DNA of 41,018 nucleotides, from NCBI GenBank assembly GCA_016872355.1, contig VGZY01000020.1:1-41018 (forward strand), given 5' to 3'. Position 1 is the first letter of the stretch, and every line of letters begins with the position of its first letter. The position numbers and the translations under genes were made by a program. The DNA comes from SAR202 cluster bacterium (GTDB lineage: Bacteria > Chloroflexota > Dehalococcoidia > Lucifugimonadales > VGZY01). Below the pieces are notes generated by a model that saw only the letters and a program-made list of their open reading frames with translations, made no database searches and had not been told where the DNA came from. Shown here in pieces: positions 28,059 to 35,918 of this stretch.

Positions 28059-28706
28059 ATGTTATCAGGCAGACGACTCTTGCCTCTGTTCCCGCTGAAC
28101 CTGGTGCTCTTTCCAGGGGCGTCCACGCCCCTTCACGTCTTTGAGGAGCGCTACCGGCTGATGATGCAGCGCTGCCTGACGGACGACCGCCGGTTCGGCG
28201 TCGTGCTTATCAAGGCCGGAAAGGAGGTGGGAGAGCCCGCCGAGCCCTTTGACGTTGGCACGCTTAGCCGTGTGGCCGAGTACCAGCGTTTGGAGGACGG
28301 GCGCATAATCATGCGCGTCACCGGCGAGCGGCGCTTCCGCATTGAAAGGCTGACCCGGCTCAGGCCGTACATTGAGGCCGAAGTGGAAATGCTGGAGGAG
28401 GGCGCCGGCTCCCCGCTGGGCCCGGAGGAGATAGCCGCGGTGCGGGACGTTGCCGTGCGGCACCAGCGGCTAGTGCTGGGGATGCGCGGCGGGTGGGTGA
28501 GCGACGTGAAGCTGCCGGTGGACGCGGTCGAGCTCTCTTACCACCTCTGCGCGCTCGTGCAGTCGGCCATGCAGGAGCGCCAGCGCCTGCTGGAGGAAGA
28601 CTCGCCAGCCGGGCGAATCCAGAAGGCCGTGGCGGTGCTCAACCACGAGATCGAGGTGCTCAAGGAGCACGTCGCCAATGAGCTTCGCAAGCGGGTAGGG
28701 GGCTAG
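28059..28706 (+). CDS. LON substrate-binding (LAN) domain protein
   Basis: 215 residues; ATG with GGAGG 7 bases upstream. It is a stand-alone version of the N-terminal domain of Lon protease: 'LPLFPLNLVLFPGASTPLHVFEERYRLMMQRCL', 'RFGVVLIKAG', 'VGTLSRVAEYQRLEDGRIIMRVTGERRFRIERL', and a C-terminal helical part 'SAMQERQRLLEEDSPAGRIQKAVAVLNHEIEVL'. No AAA+ or protease domain is present. Such proteins (YcaP/CRBN-like fold) are of unsettled function, probably binding protein or peptide ligands. Divergent from thrC and convergent with alaX. Confidence 0.9.
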   Translation: MLSGRRLLPLFPLNLVLFPGASTPLHVFEERYRLMMQRCLTDDRRFGVVLIKAGKEVGEPAEPFDVGTLSRVAEYQRLEDGRIIMRVTGERRFRIERLTRLRPYIEAEVEMLEEGAGSPLGPEEIAAVRDVAVRHQRLVLGMRGGWVSDVKLPVDAVELSYHLCALVQSAMQERQRLLEEDSPAGRIQKAVAVLNHEIEVLKEHVANELRKRVGG

Positions 28707-28710
28707 CCGG

Positions 28711-29424
28711 TCAGGAGTCCAGCACCTCTATTCGCAGTCGCTTGTTGATCTTCCCCTTGCTCTCGTGGCCAACTACTTTTATGCGGCCTACCTCCCTGGT
28801 TGAGGCCACGTGTGTCCCGCCGTCCGCCTGCGCCTCCAGGCCGTGAATGTCGATCGTCCTAACTTCCTTGATGCCCTCGGGCAGGAGATTTATCTTCGTG
28901 CGGATGAGGTCCGGGTTTGCGAACGCCTCCTCGCGAGGCAGCACCTGTACGTGCACCGGGCGGTCCGCCTGCACCTCCCGGTTGATGCGCTCTTCAACCT
29001 CGTGGGCGAAGTCCTTCGACATGTTCTCCAGCTCGAAGTCCATGCGCGCTGAGAGAGGCTTCATGTCGCCGCCGGTCACCTTCGCGCCGTAGTCCCGCCA
29101 CACCACGCCACACAGGATGTGCAGCGCCGTGTGCGTCCGCATGAGCTGGTAGCGCTTCGCCCAGTCCAGCGCCCCGTGCACCCTCGTTCCCGCCGGCGGA
29201 GGGGGCGCATCCAGCTCATGCACGACCTTACCATCAGCGCGGGACACCTTTGAGACCCTGTACTCCTTGCCGCCTGCGACCAGCGTTCCAGTGTCGCAAG
29301 GCTGCCCTCCGCCGCCGTAGAAGAACGCCGTCCGGTCCAGAACAACGCCGTTCGCCGTCGCCTCGACAACCGTGGCGTCGAACTCATTCATGTACGCATC
29401 GCGGTGGCAAAGCATGTCGGTCAT
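28711..29424 (-). CDS. Alanyl-tRNA editing protein AlaX-like
   Basis: 237 residues from ATG at 29422-29424 (AGGAGA upstream); a 19-residue extension to 29481 is unlikely. It has the medium AlaX architecture: a glycine-rich N-domain 'AFFYGGGGQPCDTG' as in AlaRS, then 'MRTHTALHIL' with zinc ligands His98 and His102, and C-terminal 'DGGTHVASTREVG' with His205. The Cys of the usual CxxxH zinc pair is Asp201, a variant seen in part of the family as far as I recall. AlaX hydrolyses Ser- or Gly-mischarged tRNA-Ala in trans. The C-terminal Lys-rich tail could contact tRNA. Confidence 0.9.
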   Translation of the reverse strand: MTDMLCHRDAYMNEFDATVVEATANGVVLDRTAFFYGGGGQPCDTGTLVAGGKEYRVSKVSRADGKVVHELDAPPPPAGTRVHGALDWAKRYQLMRTHTALHILCGVVWRDYGAKVTGGDMKPLSARMDFELENMSKDFAHEVEERINREVQADRPVHVQVLPREEAFANPDLIRTKINLLPEGIKEVRTIDIHGLEAQADGGTHVASTREVGRIKVVGHESKGKINKRLRIEVLDS

Positions 29425-29546
29425 GTCGGCACGGTCTCCTGGTAGGCACTTCAAGGACTGTTCCACACCGCAGGTTACCACTTCTTGTGGTGTGCGAGAA
29501 ACCCGGTAGTGGTCTGGTTGGGCTAAAATCGTGCGTGACTGATTTC

Positions 29547-29668
29547 GGTAGGGGCAGGTCTGAGACCTGCCCTGGTTGCGTATGTATGGCGCCGCAGCAA
29601 CCGGTCATCGCCGTTTACAGGCTACCCCTCGGCGTTCCGTGAGGGCAGGTCGGAGACCTGCCCATACC
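29547..29668. repeat. TA-bounded double-hairpin repeat, third subtype
   Basis: About 122 bp. The left end GGTAGGGGCAGGTC folds with GACCTGCCC, and the right end GGGCAGGTC folds with GACCTGCCC before ATACCG. It has the same architecture as the elements at 20435 and 24609 with different stem sequence. It sits in the alaX-lhgO gap, which holds no gene. Confidence 0.7.
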
Positions 29669-29748
29669 GCGGAGGGCCGCGCCTTTCATTCGCCAATGAC
29701 CGCCTATGGTAAAATTCGCCCACGGAAATCGTTACCCGGAGACATCTC

Positions 29749-30987
29749 ATGACCTCGCGCAGCTACGACATTGCGGTAGTCGGCGGCGGCATCGTCGGCC
29801 TTGCGACGGCTATGCGGCTGGCACAAGAGTATCCCAAGGCGAAGGTCGCTGTCCTGGAGAAAGAGAAGGACATCGCCCTCCACCAGACGGGACACAACAG
29901 CGGCGTCATCCATGCGGGTATCTATTACGCGCCCGGCTCCCAGAAGGCCAACTTTTGCTCAATAGGCGGCAAGATGCTCCGTGAGTTCTCGGACAAGCAT
30001 GGCATCAAGTATGAGATGTGCGGCAAGCTCATCGTGGCGACCGACGAGAGCGAGGCCCCCAAGCTGGACGACCTCTTCAAGCGCGGCACGGCCAATGGGG
30101 CGATAGGACTGGAGATGGTGGGCCAGGAGCGGGTTAAGGAGATCGAGCCGCACGTCATCGGCGTGAAAGGCATCTTCTCCCCCGGCACAGGCATCATCGA
30201 CTACAAGGAAGTCTCCCGGAAGTACCTCGAGCTTTTCAGGCAGCACGGTGGGGAGTTGTTCACAGAGTCAGGCGTCAAGGGCATAAAGGGTAAGGACGGC
30301 AAGCACTACCTTGAGACGCCTGAGAGCGAAATTGCCGCGACCTACGTCATCAACTGCGCGGGCCTGCACTGCGTGGACGTGGCGAAGATGCTGGGCCTGG
30401 AGACCGGCCTGCGCATCATCCCGTTCCGGGGCGAGTACTTCTCGCTGACTCCACAGAGCACGCACCTCGTTAAGGGGCTCATCTACCCGGTGCCCAACCC
30501 GAAACTCCCGTTCCTTGGCGTCCACTTCACCAAGCGAATCGACGGCAGTGTCGAGGCCGGCCCCAACGCCGTGCTCGCCTTCGCGCGCGAGGGGTACAAC
30601 AAGTGGAAGGTTGAGCCGGGCGAGGTCTTCGGCATCGTGAAGTACGGCGGCTTCTGGAAGATGGCGAAGGTGCACTGGAAGTCCGGTATGGAGGAGCAGT
30701 ACCGCTCAAAAGTCAAGGGCTCGTTCGTCCGCTCCCTCCAGAAGCTGGTGCCGGAGATCACCGGCAAGGACCTCTGGCAGCCCAGCGCAGGCGTCCGCGC
30801 CCAGGCGGTGAGCGCCAAGGGCGAGCTCCTCCAGGACTTCCGCATCGTCGGCACGCCGAAGTCCATCCACGTCCTGAACGCCCCTTCCCCCGCGGCCACG
30901 TCGTCGCTGGCGATTAGCCGCTACATCGTGGACCAGGCGAAGGACGCATTCGGGCTTGCGGAACTAGCGGCCGCGAAGCCGGGCTAG
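29749..30987 (+). CDS. lhgO: L-2-hydroxyglutarate oxidase (LhgO)
   Basis: 412 residues; ATG with GGAG upstream. It has a Rossmann FAD motif 'IAVVGGGIVGLATAMRLAQ' (about 8-26), then 'LHQTGHNSGVIHAGIYYAPGS' (44-64), a signature of L-2-hydroxyglutarate oxidase/dehydrogenase, and 'CGKLIVAT'. Near the C-terminus are 'AGVRAQAV' and 'HVLNAPSPAATSSLAIS', both typical of LhgO. The enzyme oxidises L-2-hydroxyglutarate to 2-oxoglutarate, passing electrons to a quinone or O2, and so scavenges a side product of malate and lactate dehydrogenases. Single-gene unit. Confidence 0.93.
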   Translation: MTSRSYDIAVVGGGIVGLATAMRLAQEYPKAKVAVLEKEKDIALHQTGHNSGVIHAGIYYAPGSQKANFCSIGGKMLREFSDKHGIKYEMCGKLIVATDESEAPKLDDLFKRGTANGAIGLEMVGQERVKEIEPHVIGVKGIFSPGTGIIDYKEVSRKYLELFRQHGGELFTESGVKGIKGKDGKHYLETPESEIAATYVINCAGLHCVDVAKMLGLETGLRIIPFRGEYFSLTPQSTHLVKGLIYPVPNPKLPFLGVHFTKRIDGSVEAGPNAVLAFAREGYNKWKVEPGEVFGIVKYGGFWKMAKVHWKSGMEEQYRSKVKGSFVRSLQKLVPEITGKDLWQPSAGVRAQAVSAKGELLQDFRIVGTPKSIHVLNAPSPAATSSLAISRYIVDQAKDAFGLAELAAAKPG

Positions 30988-31010
30988 GGCCAACCCCAGC
31001 TACGCCTCCA

Positions 31011-31039
31011 TTGACGAAAAGTGAATCTGTTTATATATT
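31011..31039 (+). promoter_or_regulatory. Promoter of tRNA-Gly
   Basis: TTGACG (31011-31016), a 17-base spacer and TATATT (31034-31039), 13 bases before the tRNA. Confidence 0.75.
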
Positions 31040-31051
31040 TGACGTATCGGC

Positions 31052-31126
<75 letters not shown>

Positions 31127-31160
31127 TATCCCTCACCCTGAAAGGTTCCATTTTTCGCCG

Positions 31161-31385
31161 GAACTTCGCGATGTTAGGCCCAAGGAAGCAATCCTTGCTC
31201 TACAACGCGCCGGCGGGGTTCTCCGCAAGGGTAAGGGCGACCACGTAAACATTAAGATGCCAAACGGGCAGATAGTAACCTTTTCCGGGAGGAAGGACCC
31301 GATCAAGATCGGGCTCTTGCGGGCAATGCTCAAGAAAGCCGGAGTAAGTGAGACGGAGTTCGTCCGGTTATTGGGAAGGAGCTAG
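31161..31385 (+). CDS. hicA: HicA-like toxin, no usable start codon seen
   Basis: The frame encodes a complete HicA fold, 'ELRDVRPKEAILALQRAGG', 'GKGDHVNIKMPNG' with the catalytic His, then 'IKIGLLRAMLKKAG' and 'EFVRLL', ending at TAG 31383-31385. HicA is an mRNA interferase with a dsRNA-binding-like fold, neutralised by HicB. No ATG, GTG, TTG or CTG lies in frame between the tRNA-Gly anticodon arm and the domain; the nearest non-standard option is ATC at 31128, directly after the tRNA. The start given here is only the first conserved residue. Either the toxin is silenced by loss of its start or it uses a rare codon. One base separates it from hicB. Confidence 0.65.
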   Translation, partial: ELRDVRPKEAILALQRAGGVLRKGKGDHVNIKMPNGQIVTFSGRKDPIKIGLLRAMLKKAGVSETEFVRLLGRS

Positions 31386-31386
31386 G

Positions 31387-31611
31387 GTGGAGTTTATCGT
31401 CGTCTTGCGCAAAGCCGAAGAAGGCGGATACTGGGCGGAAGTTCCCAATCTGGAAGGCTGCTTCACGCAGGGAGATACGGTCGAAGAGGTGTTGAATAGC
31501 GCGAAAGACGCCATCTCCTCTCATTTGGCCGCGCTGGCCGAAGACGGCCAGGTAATCCCAGAGGAAGGTCGGGTAATCGTCGCTACGGTCCGGGTGCCGC
31601 AGCCAGTCTAA
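31387..31611 (+). CDS. hicB: HicB-like antitoxin
   Basis: 74 residues from GTG at 31387, supported by AAGGAG at 31376-31381; the longer frame from 31348 overlaps hicA and is rejected. It matches the short HicB form: 'EFIVVLRKAEEGGYWAEVPNLEGCFTQGDTVEEVLNSAKDAISSHLAAL'. This partial RNase H-like fold binds and blocks HicA. No C-terminal DNA-binding domain is visible, so autoregulation is uncertain. It is translated one base after the hicA stop, and a terminator follows. Confidence 0.88.
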   Translation: MEFIVVLRKAEEGGYWAEVPNLEGCFTQGDTVEEVLNSAKDAISSHLAALAEDGQVIPEEGRVIVATVRVPQPV

Positions 31612-31637
31612 CAAGAGCTTACGTACACTAGCCATTT

Positions 31638-31666
31638 GAATGGCCCCGACTTGGTCGGGGCCATTC
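31638..31666. terminator. Bidirectional terminator between hicB and brnA
   Basis: A perfect 13-bp stem (31638-31650 with 31654-31666) with a TTG loop, midway between the convergent toxin-antitoxin modules. Confidence 0.85.
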
Positions 31667-31671
31667 TGTGT

Positions 31672-32145
31672 CTACGCGCCCGCGGTCTTCTTGCGCCTCG
31701 GCCGCTTCCCGTATTCAGCCGTCTCTGACGTCTCATTAATCTGACTGACCCTGGTCCTCAGCAGCGATTCGAAGATCTTCATCGTCACCGCCTCGCTGAT
31801 CTCCTCGATCTGCTCGGTGGTCAGGACATACCGCTCTGTGGACGCGGCTTCCGAGCTGCTCTCAAGGCGCCGGTCCAGCCCATCGTAAAGCAGTTGCCGA
31901 GCTAAGGTCGTAATTCCTACGTTCGTGGCTTCAGAAAGCCGGTACAGCTTTTGCTTGTAGTCCTCATCGAGCCGAAGGGTTAGGGATATGGTAAGGGGCT
32001 TTTTGACAACGATCGTGGAAGGGTCTACCTCTTCCCATCCCGGCGTGTCATCCGTTATCTCATGCGTCGACCAATACTCCGCGGCCTCATCGCGCGTCAT
32101 CACTCCGGTACTTTCTATGCCGGCCTTTTTCAGTTCTCGTTTCAT
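31672..32145 (-). CDS. brnA: BrnA/CopG-type antitoxin
   Basis: 157 residues, starting at an ATG that overlaps the toxin stop (ATGA). The N-terminal 'TRDEAAEYWSTHEITDDTPGWEEVD' segment is typical of antitoxins paired with BrnT. 'LTISLTLRLDEDYKQKLYRLSEATNVGITTLARQLLYDGLDRRL' resembles a ribbon-helix-helix DNA-binding domain (about 52-94). The C-terminal ~60 residues, with Lys/Arg-rich end 'KRPRRKKTAG', are longer than usual. It should bind the toxin and the promoter region (see 32430-32472). Confidence 0.75.
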   Translation of the reverse strand: MKRELKKAGIESTGVMTRDEAAEYWSTHEITDDTPGWEEVDPSTIVVKKPLTISLTLRLDEDYKQKLYRLSEATNVGITTLARQLLYDGLDRRLESSSEAASTERYVLTTEQIEEISEAVTMKIFESLLRTRVSQINETSETAEYGKRPRRKKTAGA

Positions 32146-32414
32146 TTTCCCTTACCCTTGCGACCTGCCATTCGGCGTTCCGTGACGCTGGCGTCCCGCG
32201 CAGTCACGGTGTACCATTCACCTTGATCAACGTATTCCAGGACAACGAACAGGTACCTGCCGCCTAGTGTCTGCCCGATAACGATCGTTCGACCCAACCG
32301 ATTGTAGGTGTGTAATACATTCTCGACGGACTGTTCAACCTCGTCCGGCCGAACGCCGTGGCGGCCGACGTGCTCAACAGCCTTATCATCCCAAAATAGC
32401 AAGAAAATAGGCAT
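32142..32414 (-). CDS. brnT: BrnT-like toxin
   Basis: 90 residues. It resembles the BrnT RelE-like ribonuclease fold: 'FWDDKAVEHVGRHGVRPDEVEQSVEN' at the N-terminus, 'RTIVIGQTLGGRYLFVVLEYV' strands and 'YTVTARDASVTERRM' at the end, matching the 'ISARxAxxxERR' pattern of BrnT. It precedes brnA with a 4-base overlap, the toxin-first order typical of BrnTA. Two near-identical 11-bp direct repeats lie just upstream. Confidence 0.75.
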   Translation of the reverse strand: MPIFLLFWDDKAVEHVGRHGVRPDEVEQSVENVLHTYNRLGRTIVIGQTLGGRYLFVVLEYVDQGEWYTVTARDASVTERRMAGRKGKGK

Positions 32415-32429
32415 CGAGTACGGCTCAAA

Positions 32430-32472
32430 TGTATTACAAAGTGTGCCATTAGTAAAGGGGTTGTGTTACAAA
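32430..32472 (-). promoter_or_regulatory. Candidate brnTA promoter/operator
   Basis: TGTATTACAAA (32430-32440) and TGTGTTACAAA (32462-32472) are direct repeats 32 bp apart (about three helical turns). On the minus strand TTTACT (complement of 32451-32456) and TACATT (complement of 32428-32433), 17 bases apart, form a possible promoter overlapping the first repeat. Confidence 0.5.
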
Positions 32473-32492
32473 TCTCTTTACCAATGAGGCTT

Positions 32493-33284
32493 TTACCGCC
32501 CTTCGAGAATCCCCTTGAGATTGCCGCCCTCGTCCTTCCAGAACCTCCAGAGGGTGGCCAGGTCTGTGCCGAGGATGAAGTGGCGGACGCCCATGTCGAG
32601 GTACTTCTTGGCGTCGTCGGGCGCGCCGATGGCGACGCGCGGGTGGACCTTGTACTTGAGGGCGGTCTTTATCATGCGGTCCATGCCGTCCTTGAGCTCC
32701 TGCGCGTCCCACTGGCCCGGCTTGCCGACGCTCAGGGAGTAGTCGCCCGGTCCGAACTGCACCATGTCCAGCCCCTCGACGGACAGAATGGCGTCCAGGT
32801 TTGCGAATGCTTCGCGCTTCTCAATCATGAAGGTGATGACCGTCTCGTCCAGCGCCTTGACGTAGTTCTCCAGCCCCGCGAGAAAGTAGTCCGCAACGCG
32901 CCTGTCACCGTATCCCAGGCGTCCCTTCCCCTTGGGCGTGTCGGAGCGCGCGGCCGTAATACACTCTTTGGCGTTTTCTACGGACTTGATGTCTGCGAAG
33001 CATATGCCGTCAATACCCGCGCCGATGGCCTTCGCGGCGAGGAAAGTACGTGGCTCCTGGTCGAATTTGATCATGGCGCCCATGCCCGGGAACAGGGCCA
33101 CGGTGCGGGCGAAGTGGTCAAGCCAGTCGAGGTCCCAGGGTACGTACTCCGCCTGGTACTCTACGTAGTCAAAAGTCCCCGCGTGTCCGAGTATTTCGAT
33201 TACGTCCGCGGACTTTATCATCACGTTCGTGCTTACCGTGGGCTTTCCGCTCCGCAGCTTCTCGCGCAGGTAGTTGGGTCGCAT
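32493..33284 (-). CDS. HpcH/HpaI-family aldolase
   Basis: 263 residues from the ATG at 33282-33284, chosen for AGGGAG 7 bases upstream; an in-frame ATG at 33314 would add 10 residues. It is a TIM barrel of the class II pyruvate aldolase/citrate-lyase-beta family: 'MRPNYLREKLRSGKPTVSTNV' start, 'MIEKREAFANLDAILSVEGLDMVQFGPGDYSLSVGKPG' with the metal-binding Glu and Asp, and 'GVRHFILGTDLATLWRFW' end. Family members cleave 2-keto-3-deoxy acids into pyruvate and an aldehyde. Divergent from the Gfo/Idh genes, with which it may form a sugar-acid degradation locus. Confidence 0.88.
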   Translation of the reverse strand: MRPNYLREKLRSGKPTVSTNVMIKSADVIEILGHAGTFDYVEYQAEYVPWDLDWLDHFARTVALFPGMGAMIKFDQEPRTFLAAKAIGAGIDGICFADIKSVENAKECITAARSDTPKGKGRLGYGDRRVADYFLAGLENYVKALDETVITFMIEKREAFANLDAILSVEGLDMVQFGPGDYSLSVGKPGQWDAQELKDGMDRMIKTALKYKVHPRVAIGAPDDAKKYLDMGVRHFILGTDLATLWRFWKDEGGNLKGILEGR

Positions 33285-33342
33285 GCCAAAACTCCCTTTC
33301 TTTGAATTTGCCATATCTTCTCACATTCGGTAGAAAGCGGCA

Positions 33343-33371
33343 TTGTCCGATAGTTCACTCGCGACTATAAT
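33343..33371 (+). promoter_or_regulatory. Promoter of the Gfo/Idh gene
   Basis: TTGTCC (33343-33348), a 17-base spacer and a perfect TATAAT (33366-33371), 48 bases before the ATG. Confidence 0.7.
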
Positions 33372-33418
33372 CCGTGCGAGTCGAAATACGCCTGCCGGCG
33401 CCGGCAATGGAGGTCGAG

Positions 33419-34537
33419 ATGACCGAGAAGAACGCAAAGTACAGGATAGCTGTAATCGGTGGGGGCCGCAAGGGCACGCAGCATGCCCGCGCATACGCGC
33501 TGAACCCGAAGGCCGAGATTGTTGCGATTGCAGATATGGACCAGGAGAACCTGGAGCTCTTCAAGAAGCGCTTCAACCTGAAGAAGGGCTACACGGACTA
33601 CAGGGAGATGCTCGCGGTTGAGAAGCCGGACATCGTCGCTCCAATCCTGCCGGTGGCGCCGAACCCGAAGGTTGTTGTGGAATGCGCATCCGCTCCCGGA
33701 GTGAAGGGCATATTCTGCGAGAAGCCCGCCTCCGTGAGCCTGGAGGAGGCTGACCGCATGGTGGAGGCGTGCCGGTCACGCAATATCAAGTTTGCGGCCG
33801 GCGACGCCTATCGCAACTATCACCAGCTCTGGGAGGCTCGTAAGGTCATAGAGTCCGGAGAGATAGGCGAGGTGCAGGCCATCAACCTGTACCAGCCTAC
33901 CGACGAGATATCCGGCGGCGGCTGCCAGGGCCTGAGCGTGATGCGCATGTTCGCCTGGGACGACGAGATAGACTGGCTCACCGGCTGGGTGCGACACGAC
34001 CCGTGGAGTGATAACGACCAGGGCATGGGCGGTTACGTGCGCTTCAAGAACAAGATCGAGTGTTTCATTCACCTCAAGCCGAACGCGAAGAGCGGAATCG
34101 AGATACTGTGCTCCAAGGGCGTCTTCTGGTCTGACTGGACCACCTTCCGGATGTGGAAGATGAAGGACAAGGGCCGCCTGCTGCACGATATGGAGGAGAT
34201 GGTGGGCCGCTTCGAGGACGCGGAGGGTTGGGGCCCCGGCCTGGACGCCGAGGGCTGGGTGAGCATGTCCACCCGGCAGGCAGACAGCATCCAGGCTATA
34301 ATCGACGCTGTTGATACGAACACTGAGCCGCGGTGCAGCGGCGACAACATGCGCCAGGTGCTGGAGATTGCCATCGCGATGCGGGAGTCGCACCAGAAGG
34401 GCTTCATCCCGGTGAAGCTGCCCATCCAGGACCGGAAGCAGAAGATCGTCCCGCACACCAGCCGGCTGGAGAACAAGAAGCCGCTCCTGGGCCACACCGA
34501 GTACTACAACCAGATGCGGCAACGCAAGGAGGCGTAG
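33419..34537 (+). CDS. Gfo/Idh/MocA-family oxidoreductase
   Basis: 372 residues from ATG at 33419 (GGAGG 5 bases upstream). N-terminal NAD(P) fold 'RIAVIGGGRKGTQHARAY', then the 'CEKPASVSLEEADRMVEAC' motif, whose Lys-Pro marks the family. The C-terminal domain has 'GEIGEVQAINLYQP', 'GGGCQGLSVMRMFAWDDEIDWLTGWV' and 'SMSTRQADSIQAIIDAVDTNTEPRCSGDNMRQVLEIAIAMRES'. Relatives are inositol, glucose-fructose and scyllo-inosose dehydrogenases. The exact sugar is unknown. A close paralog follows after one base. Confidence 0.9.
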   Translation: MTEKNAKYRIAVIGGGRKGTQHARAYALNPKAEIVAIADMDQENLELFKKRFNLKKGYTDYREMLAVEKPDIVAPILPVAPNPKVVVECASAPGVKGIFCEKPASVSLEEADRMVEACRSRNIKFAAGDAYRNYHQLWEARKVIESGEIGEVQAINLYQPTDEISGGGCQGLSVMRMFAWDDEIDWLTGWVRHDPWSDNDQGMGGYVRFKNKIECFIHLKPNAKSGIEILCSKGVFWSDWTTFRMWKMKDKGRLLHDMEEMVGRFEDAEGWGPGLDAEGWVSMSTRQADSIQAIIDAVDTNTEPRCSGDNMRQVLEIAIAMRESHQKGFIPVKLPIQDRKQKIVPHTSRLENKKPLLGHTEYYNQMRQRKEA

Positions 34538-34538
34538 C

Positions 34539-35681
34539 ATGGCGGAGGCGAAAAAGGCGAAGTATCGGGTGGGCATGATCGGCGGCGGCAGGAAAGGCAC
34601 CCAGCACGCCCGCGCCTATGAGCTCAATCCACGGTCGGAAGTGGTCGCTATCGCGGACACGGACCCTGAGAACCTGGAGCTTTTCAAACAGCGCTTCAAG
34701 CTCAATACGGGCTACTCGGACTACCGGGAGATGCTCGAGAAAGAGAATCTGGACATTGTCGCGCCCATCCTGCCTGTTGGGCCGAACCCGGACGTTGTAA
34801 TCGGCTGCGCGCGGTCCGGCAAGGTGAAGGCCATCTTCTGTGAGAAGCCGATGGCTATCAGCCTGGAGCAGGCGGACACGATGGTGGAGGAGTGCCGGAA
34901 GCGAGGCATCAAGTTTGCGTCGGGCGACGCTTATCGCAGCTTCCAGTAGCTTTGGGACGCCAGGAAGTTGATTGACGCCGGTGGGATCGGCGAAGTCACC
35001 TCGATCAACCTTTACCAGGGATCGCCGCAGATATCCGGCGGTGGGTGCCAGGGCATCAGCGTCCTGAGAATGTTTGCCAACGATGCTGAAATAGACTGGC
35101 TAAGCGGATGGTGCGGGGGCGACCCGTGGAGCGACGGCGACCAGAATATGGGCGGCCATATTCGCTTCAAAACGGGACTGGACGCGTTCATTCACAACAA
35201 GCGGGCATCGAAAAACGGCATAGAGGTCATCGGAGAGAAGGGCGTCTTCTACGCCGACTTCGAAAGCTTCCGTCTTTTCAAGTACAGGGGGGATGAGAAG
35301 AGCAGGCTGTATTCGGACCTTGTCGAGGTCCCGGGTCTATTCCCTGACGCGAAGCACTGGGGGCCGGACCTGGACGCAGACGGTTGGCAGAGCATGTCCA
35401 CGCGTCAGGCGCACAGCATCCAGTCGATGATCGACGCGATGGACCAGGATATCGAGCCCCGCTGCAGCGGCGAGGATATGCGCAAGGCGCTGGAGATAGC
35501 GATCGCGTTCCGGGAGTCTCACCGCCGTGGCCACGCGCCAGTGAAACTGCCCATCCAGGACCGCTCGCAGAAAATTGTTCCCGTGGACCGCCGCCTTAAG
35601 AACAAGAAAGAGACGATGGGGGAAGCGGCGTACAAGGAGTCCATCAGCAGCCACACAAGAGCGCGCACGCCCGCAGATTGA
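34539..35681 (+). pseudogene. Second Gfo/Idh/MocA oxidoreductase, interrupted by an amber codon
   Basis: The 381-codon frame is strongly similar to the preceding gene along its whole length, but it has TAG at 34947-34949 (codon 137). The paralog reads 'NYHQLWEARK'; here it is 'SFQ*LWDARK', so CAG (Gln) has become TAG by one transition. The frame is unchanged afterwards and runs to a normal end at 35681. The remaining residues, including 'CEKPMAISLEQADTMVEEC' and 'SMSTRQAHSIQSMIDAMDQDIEPRCSGEDMRKALEIAIAFRES', look unaltered. This implies a recent event, an assembly error or readthrough. It starts one base after the first copy, as a tandem duplication. Confidence 0.85.
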
Positions 35682-35832
35682 CAGGTGCACGGAGCGGGCG
35701 TAGTCTGCGTGAGGTTTGGGGAAATTCCTGGTGGGGTTGTTACTGGCGCTCGACGACCCACCCTCATCCGGCCTTCGGCCACCTTCTCCTTCAAAGGGAG
35801 AAGAGGGAATGCGCCCTGCCGCCCCACCCAAT

Positions 35833-35888
35833 CACCCTCTCTGTCGCGTCCGCCGCGGCGGACGACATCTCCCCCATCAAGGGGGAGA
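35833..35888 (-). repeat. Palindromic repeat family 2, copy C (inverted)
   Basis: CACCCTCTCTGTCG...GACATCTCCCCC...GGGGGAGA is the reverse complement of the repeats at 24521 and 38011. The central hairpin (CGTCCGCCG/CGGCGGACG) differs in sequence but keeps the pairing. Confidence 0.75.
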
Positions 35889-35918
35889 CAAAGCCGGGGA
35901 CGGTCCGAGGGGCTGCTT

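Noticed and set aside
34947-34949. Pyrrolysine or programmed readthrough at the amber codon
   Set aside because: The paralog has Gln at this position and no readthrough element or pyl gene is seen; simple mutation is the more economical reading.
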